Assembly: GCF_008373765.1 (NCBI RefSeq)
Contig: NZ_VUJW01000003.1
Span: 682,001-746,000 of the forward strand
Source: Nocardioides antri
GTDB lineage: Bacteria > Actinomycetota > Actinomycetes > Propionibacteriales > Nocardioidaceae
Direction of reading: 5' to 3'
DNA: 64,000 bases
This document shows positions 59,724 through 64,000 of this stretch, piece after piece (position 1 is the first letter of the stretch; every line of letters starts with the position of its first letter). The notes under the pieces are model-generated. The model saw only the letters and a list, made by a program, of their open reading frames with translations. It did no database searches and was not told the origin of the DNA. A program made the position numbers and the translations under genes.

Positions 59724-61247
59724 TCAGCGGCGGTACGGCCCGCTCATCACGGCGAGCAGCAGCAGCGCCCGGGTCTCTGCGTTGTCGAGCCGCAGCCCGG
59801 TGATCTCCTCCACCCGCGCCATCCGCGCCTTGAGCGTGTGGCGGTGAACACCCAGGGCACGCGAGGCCGCCTCCCACGAGCCGTTGTGGTGGAGGAACGC
59901 CTCGAGCGACGCGAGCAGGTCGCCGTCCCGAGGGCCGGAGTCGCGCGCGAGGGCCTCGATCGCGGGCGCTGCCATCGACCACACCAGCGCGCGCACGCGC
60001 TCGTCGGCCAGCACCGGGGCGAGCGCCAGCTCGTCGTACCAACCGACCGGACGGCCCTCCCGCCGTGCCGCGTCGGCGGCCAGCTCGGCCGGTCCGAGCC
60101 CGGACGCGATGGCGAACTGGTCGAGCTCGCCGCTGACCCCCCACGCGACACCCGGCAGGCCGACCCGGCGCAGCTCCTCGACCAGCCCGTCGAGCAGCGT
60201 CTCGGCGTCGCGGCGCAGCATCAGCACCGCGACGCCGGCATCCACGCGGGCCACCACGTGCGGCCGCTTCGTGACCTCGAGGTACGTCGAGATGACCTCC
60301 TCGACCCGCGCCCGGCGACGGTCGGACGCCGCCAGCGCGAGGACGACGCCGTCCCGCGGCTCGAACCCGAAGTGGTGCAGGTGCCGCTCCAGCCCGGACG
60401 CGTCGGCGCCGGCGTCGAGCAGCAGGGAGAGGAGGGTGCCGCCGAGCGCGTGGTAGGCCGCGATCAGCTCGGCCGGCCAGTCCAGCTGGAGCGTGATCAG
60501 GCCCGCGGCCTGGTTGAGCAGCAGCCGGTCGGTGTGGGACGGCGGGGTGCGGTGCAGGACGGCCAGCCATCCGCAGACACCGGACCGTCCCTGGATCATC
60601 TGCATCTCGAGGGTGCCCTCGTCGACGTCGATCGCGACCGTGCCGGGTCGTGCGGCGGAGAGGAGCCGGCGGTACTCCTCACCGACCCGCTCCAGCAGGC
60701 CGTGCCGGCGCGACGACGCGGCCATGACCACGCCGTACTCGTCGAGCACCACGACGTCCACGCCGAGCTCGCGCGCGAGCAGGTTGGCCGCGCCGCGAAG
60801 GCCGCCGCGGACGGCGGCGCGGGTGACGTCGCGCTGGTAGGCGAGCACGCGCTGCAGCTCCTCGACCTGCCGGTCGGCTAGCTTGCGGGCGACGGCCTGG
60901 GTGACGGCGATGAACGGCGTCGGCAGCGGCACCTCGAGCAGCGGCAGGTCGTGCGCCGCGCAGGCGTCGACGATCGCCGGGGGGATCTCGTCGAACCGCA
61001 CGCCCACGCCGAAGCCGAGCCCGGCGATGCCGGTGGCGGCGAGCCGGTCGACGTACGACGTCTGTTCGCGCGCCGACCGGGACAGCCGCAGGCCGGTGGT
61101 GAGGATCAGCTCGCCGCCGGTCAGCCAGGGCGTGGGGTCGACGGCGTCGATCGCGTGGGCCCAGGCGAGCGGCTCGTCGGTCGCCGTACCGACCACGAGG
61201 CGCAGGCCGAACTCGGGGCGGTCGAGCAGCCAGCGCAGCGACGCCAT
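59724..61247 (-). CDS. PucR-family regulator of amine/glutarate genes
   Basis: A 507-residue PucR-type regulator with N-terminal sensor domain (GELILTTGLRLS, LPLLEVPLPTPFIAVTQAVA), central domain and C-terminal helix-turn-helix (SWEAASRALGVHRHTLKARMARVEEITG). ATG 61247 is chosen because GGAGGT stands six bases upstream; an earlier in-frame start at 61274 would overlap the operator region. It is divergent from the aldehyde dehydrogenase/permease genes and precedes the CoA-transferase pair, so it may control both. Two copies of a palindrome lie in the 104-bp gap. Confidence 0.9.
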   Translation of the reverse strand: MASLRWLLDRPEFGLRLVVGTATDEPLAWAHAIDAVDPTPWLTGGELILTTGLRLSRSAREQTSYVDRLAATGIAGLGFGVGVRFDEIPPAIVDACAAHDLPLLEVPLPTPFIAVTQAVARKLADRQVEELQRVLAYQRDVTRAAVRGGLRGAANLLARELGVDVVVLDEYGVVMAASSRRHGLLERVGEEYRRLLSAARPGTVAIDVDEGTLEMQMIQGRSGVCGWLAVLHRTPPSHTDRLLLNQAAGLITLQLDWPAELIAAYHALGGTLLSLLLDAGADASGLERHLHHFGFEPRDGVVLALAASDRRRARVEEVISTYLEVTKRPHVVARVDAGVAVLMLRRDAETLLDGLVEELRRVGLPGVAWGVSGELDQFAIASGLGPAELAADAARREGRPVGWYDELALAPVLADERVRALVWSMAAPAIEALARDSGPRDGDLLASLEAFLHHNGSWEAASRALGVHRHTLKARMARVEEITGLRLDNAETRALLLLAVMSGPYRR

Positions 61248-61267
61248 CGCCCACCTCCGCGGGTCAA

Positions 61268-61282
61268 TCGACAACCTGTCGA
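61268..61282. promoter_or_regulatory. PucR-region operator 1
   Basis: TCGACAaccTGTCGA, perfect 6-bp arms with a 3-bp spacer, 21 bp upstream of the PucR start. Centre-to-centre distance to the second copy is 32 bp, about three helical turns. Confidence 0.65.
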
Positions 61283-61299
61283 GTGAGTGACCGACTGAT

Positions 61300-61314
61300 T
61301 CGACATCTTGTCTC
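61300..61314. promoter_or_regulatory. PucR-region operator 2 (half-degenerate)
   Basis: TCGACAtctTGTCTCT keeps the left arm and the first four bases of the right arm. It lies 24 bp upstream of the presumed -10 box of the aldehyde dehydrogenase gene, a place where an activator or repressor could act. Confidence 0.55.
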
Positions 61315-61337
61315 TGAGAGTCCAGTGTGACGGAGCC

Positions 61338-61343
61338 TACAGT
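61338..61343 (+). promoter_or_regulatory. -10 box TACAGT for the aldehyde dehydrogenase gene
   Basis: TACAGT is followed by eight bases and the ATG at 61352, so the leader would be absent or one or two bases long. Confidence 0.45.
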
Positions 61344-61351
61344 CGACCGCC

Positions 61352-62794
61352 ATGACCTCCCTGCACCTCCAGAACTTCGTCGGCGGTGAGTACGTCGACG
61401 ACCGCTCCGAGCACCGTTCGCCGCTCGTCGACCCCTCCACCGGCGAGACGTACGGCGATGCGCCCGTGTCGAGCCAGGCCGACATCGACCTCGCCTACGA
61501 GAGCGCGGCGAAGGCGTTCGACGGCTGGCGCTCGACCACGCCGTCCCAGCGCCAGGAGGCGCTCCTGAAGATCGCCGACGCGGTCGAGGCGCGGGCCGAG
61601 GAGCTGGTGGAGGCGGAGAGCCGCAACACCGGAAAGGTCGTGCCGCTGACGCTGGCGGAGGAGATCCCGCCGATGGTCGACCAGATCCGCTTCTTCGCCG
61701 GTGCCGCGCGGGTGCTCGAGGGTCGCTCGGCCGGTGAGTACCTGGCCGGCCACACCTCGTGGATCCGCCGGGAGCCGGTGGGTGTCATCGGCCAGGTCGC
61801 GCCGTGGAACTACCCGATGATGATGGCCGTCTGGAAGTTCGCCCCGGCGCTCGCGGCGGGCAACACGGTGGTCCTGAAGCCGAGCGACACCACGCCGCAC
61901 ACCGCGCTGCTGCTGGCCGAGATCGCCGCGGAGTTCCTCCCGGCCGGCACGCTCAACGTGGTGTGCGGCGACCGCGGCACCGGCAACCTCGTGGTCACCC
62001 ACCCCACGCCCCAGATGGTCTCGATCACCGGCTCGGTGGGCGCGGGCATGCAGGTCGCGCGGGCCGCGGCCGACGACGTGAAGCGCGTCCACCTCGAGCT
62101 CGGCGGCAAGGCGCCCGTCATCGTCTTCGAGGACGCCGACGTCGAGGCCGCCGCCGAGGCGATCGCCCTCGCCGGCTACTTCAACGCCGGCCAGGACTGC
62201 ACCGCCGCCACGCGCGTGCTCGTGTCGCCGCGCATCCACGACGAGTTCGTCGCGGCGCTCGCCGCCCAGGCGAAGGGCGCGCAGACGTCGTACGACAACG
62301 GCCGGCACGACGAGGACGCGTTCGTGCCCCCCGTCAACAACGCGAACCAGTTCGAGCGGGTGCTCGACTTCCTCGACCAGGTCCCGGCGCACGCCGAGGT
62401 CGTCGCCGGCGGCGGCCGCCAGGGCGACCGGGGCTTCTACGTCGCGCCGACCGTGATCGCCGGCCTCGAGCAGGAGGACACGCTGGTCCAGCAGGAGGTC
62501 TTCGGCCCGGTCATCACCGTGCAGACCTTCGACAGCGAGGCCGAGGCGATCGCCAAGGCCAACGACGTGCCCTACGCGCTGGCCTCCTCGGTCTGGACCC
62601 GCGACTTCGGCCGCGCCATGCGGATGTCGAGCAGCCTCGACTTCGGGTGCGTCTGGATCAACACGCACATCCCGCTCGTCGCGGAGATGCCGCACGGCGG
62701 CTTCAAGCACTCGGGCTACGGCAAGGACCTGTCGATGTACGGCCTCGAGGACTACACGCGCATCAAGCACGTGATGGCGAACATCGAGGCCTGA
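61352..62794 (+). CDS. gamma-aminobutyraldehyde dehydrogenase-like aldehyde dehydrogenase
   Basis: NAD-dependent aldehyde dehydrogenase (480 aa) close in style to PatD/PuuC-type enzymes that oxidise 4-aminobutyraldehyde to GABA. WNYPMMMAVWKFAPALAAGN, ELGGKAPVIVFEDAD (catalytic Glu) and FNAGQDCTAATR (catalytic Cys) are intact. The APC permease gene follows after five bases, and gabTD lie 10 kb away, which supports an amine-derived aldehyde. Betaine aldehyde is an alternative substrate. Confidence 0.88.
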   Translation: MTSLHLQNFVGGEYVDDRSEHRSPLVDPSTGETYGDAPVSSQADIDLAYESAAKAFDGWRSTTPSQRQEALLKIADAVEARAEELVEAESRNTGKVVPLTLAEEIPPMVDQIRFFAGAARVLEGRSAGEYLAGHTSWIRREPVGVIGQVAPWNYPMMMAVWKFAPALAAGNTVVLKPSDTTPHTALLLAEIAAEFLPAGTLNVVCGDRGTGNLVVTHPTPQMVSITGSVGAGMQVARAAADDVKRVHLELGGKAPVIVFEDADVEAAAEAIALAGYFNAGQDCTAATRVLVSPRIHDEFVAALAAQAKGAQTSYDNGRHDEDAFVPPVNNANQFERVLDFLDQVPAHAEVVAGGGRQGDRGFYVAPTVIAGLEQEDTLVQQEVFGPVITVQTFDSEAEAIAKANDVPYALASSVWTRDFGRAMRMSSSLDFGCVWINTHIPLVAEMPHGGFKHSGYGKDLSMYGLEDYTRIKHVMANIEA

Positions 62795-62799
62795 GAAAG

Positions 62800-64000
62800 A
62801 TGACCATGGAGAAGACGCCAGCACTCAAGCGATCCCTCGGGCTCTGGGCGATCGTCGCCCTCGGGCTCGGGTACATGACCCCGACCGTCATGTTCGACAC
62901 CTTCGGGATCGTGTCCGACCAGACCGACGGCGCCGTACCGACCGCCTACTTCGTCGCCCTCGTCGTCATGTTCTTCACGGCGATCAGCTACGGCCGGATG
63001 GTGCGGGTCTTCCCGTCGGCGGGATCGGCCTACACCTACACCCGGGAGACGATGCACCCTGGCCTCGGCTTCCTCGTGGGCTGGACGGCGATGCTCGACT
63101 ACCTGTTGCTGCCGCTGGTGAACGCGCTCATCATCCGGCTCTACATGACGTCGCTGTTCCCGGGCGTCCCCGGTTGGATCTGGGTGGTGCTGTTCGTCGC
63201 CGCGATCACCGCGCTCAACATCTGGAGCCTCAACACCACCTCGCGGCTCAACTCCGTCCTCGTCGTGTTCGAGGTCGTGCTCATCGCTGCGTTCCTCGTG
63301 CTCGCCGTGGTCGAGCTCTCGAAGGGCGTCGGCCAGGGCACCCTGGTCACCACCGAGCCGCTGTTCCACGCCGGCGTCGAGGTCTCAGCGGTGCTCACCG
63401 GCGCGACGATCGTCTGCTTCTCGTTCATCGGCTTCGACGCGATCACGATGTACACCGAGGAGGCCAAGGACACCCGCGACGTCCCCAAGGCGATCATGCT
63501 GACGCTGCTCATCGGCGGCGCGGTCTTCCTGGTGAGCAGCTTCGTGGCGCAGTCGGTCTTCCCGGACAACTCGCGGTTCGACCTGATCGACGACCCGCTG
63601 CCCGAGATGGCCCTGTTGGTGGGCGGCAAGCTGTTCCAGATCCTGTTCGTCTCCGCCGCGTTCGCCGCCACCGTGGCGTCCGGCCTCGCCTCGCACGCCA
63701 GCGTCTCCCGGCTGCTGCACGTGATGGGCCGCAACCGGGTCCTGCACCCCACCAAGGTGTTCAGCTACGTCCACCCGACCCGCCGCACCCCGGTGTACGC
63801 CGTGCTCTTCGTCGGCGTCGTCTCGCTGATGGCGATCACGCCGAGCCTCGAGCTGGTGGCGTCGATGATCAACTTCGGCGCGCTGGTCGCCTTCTCCTTC
63901 GTGAACCTGTCGGTCATCGCGTACTTCGTGGTGGGCCGACGCGAGTACCGCACCGGACGGGAGATCGCGGTCAACGTCGCGCTCCCCGTGGTCGGCTTCG
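62800..64000 (+). CDS. APC family amino acid/polyamine permease, C-terminus cut by window end
   Basis: Open to the window end (400 codons visible). A multi-spanning transporter: short basic N-terminus, first helix GLWAIVALGLGYMTPTVMFDTFG, then FPSAGSAYTYTRE and FSFIGFDAITMYTEEAKD, both hallmark segments of the APC superfamily (helices 2 and 6), and about ten helices visible. It follows the aldehyde dehydrogenase by five bases, so uptake of putrescine or a related amine is likely, as for PuuP-type permeases. ATG 62800 has a second ATG two codons later (62806) as alternative. Confidence 0.88.
   Translation, partial: MTMEKTPALKRSLGLWAIVALGLGYMTPTVMFDTFGIVSDQTDGAVPTAYFVALVVMFFTAISYGRMVRVFPSAGSAYTYTRETMHPGLGFLVGWTAMLDYLLLPLVNALIIRLYMTSLFPGVPGWIWVVLFVAAITALNIWSLNTTSRLNSVLVVFEVVLIAAFLVLAVVELSKGVGQGTLVTTEPLFHAGVEVSAVLTGATIVCFSFIGFDAITMYTEEAKDTRDVPKAIMLTLLIGGAVFLVSSFVAQSVFPDNSRFDLIDDPLPEMALLVGGKLFQILFVSAAFAATVASGLASHASVSRLLHVMGRNRVLHPTKVFSYVHPTRRTPVYAVLFVGVVSLMAITPSLELVASMINFGALVAFSFVNLSVIAYFVVGRREYRTGREIAVNVALPVVGF

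Overview
The window is a high-GC, gene-dense actinobacterial chromosome segment. Codons end almost always in G or C, GTG and TTG starts are common, at least 17 adjacent gene pairs overlap by exactly 4 nt (ATGA or GTGA), and several genes appear to start directly at the transcript end, with a TAnnnT-like -10 box 6-8 nt before the start codon. Gene content (wax ester synthase, KstR-like boxes, fused FadE34-like acyl-CoA dehydrogenase, EthA-like monooxygenase, TadA-associated protein) suits a Nocardioidaceae-like soil actinomycete. The genus is inference; no rRNA is present.

Layout. 0-5.7 kb: a five-gene minus-strand lipid operon (two alpha/beta hydrolases, an LPLAT acyltransferase, an acyl-CoA ligase, a wax ester synthase/DGAT) behind a perfect match to the published KstR half-site pattern. 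5.8-11.2 kb: small proteins, a LytR C-terminal-domain protein, a proton antiporter, and a KstD-like flavoprotein preceded by a second KstR-like box, then an aminotransferase. 11.2-14.1 kb: a MoxR/VWA pair and a small secreted protein. 14.1-22.5 kb: a complete branched-chain or steroid side-chain beta-oxidation cassette (racemase, fused acyl-CoA dehydrogenase, SDR, MaoC hydratase, SRPBCC, SCP2-type thiolase), divergent from a TetR gene across two palindromic operators. 22.5-27.5 kb: a ferredoxin-reductase, AurF-type diiron oxygenase, Baeyer-Villiger monooxygenase and esterase operon with its own palindrome. 27.5-30.6 kb: a secreted RTX-like protein behind a structured leader, a frameshifted RTX relative, and tRNA-Ser(CGA). 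30.7-37.5 kb: housekeeping genes (tadA, upp, pntAB, a TRIC-type channel, thpR, a VIT family protein).

37.5-64 kb is mostly amine catabolism. A ten-gene operon combines a peptide-type ABC importer, a TetR regulator, agmatine deiminase, N-carbamoylputrescine amidase, a DDAH-type amidinohydrolase and an amidohydrolase. Next come gabT, gabD and a type II NADH dehydrogenase with a divergent PucR regulator. After a repeat-rich insertion (54.8-57.3 kb) carrying a membrane guanylate/adenylate cyclase and an HNH remnant, there is a glutaryl-CoA dehydrogenase/CoA-transferase pair, a second PucR regulator, a gamma-aminobutyraldehyde-type dehydrogenase and an amino acid/polyamine permease cut by the window end. 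Read as a pathway, agmatine becomes N-carbamoylputrescine, putrescine, (a missing oxidation step) gamma-aminobutyraldehyde, GABA, succinate semialdehyde and succinate; the GcdH/CoA-transferase pair would take the C5 analogue glutarate.
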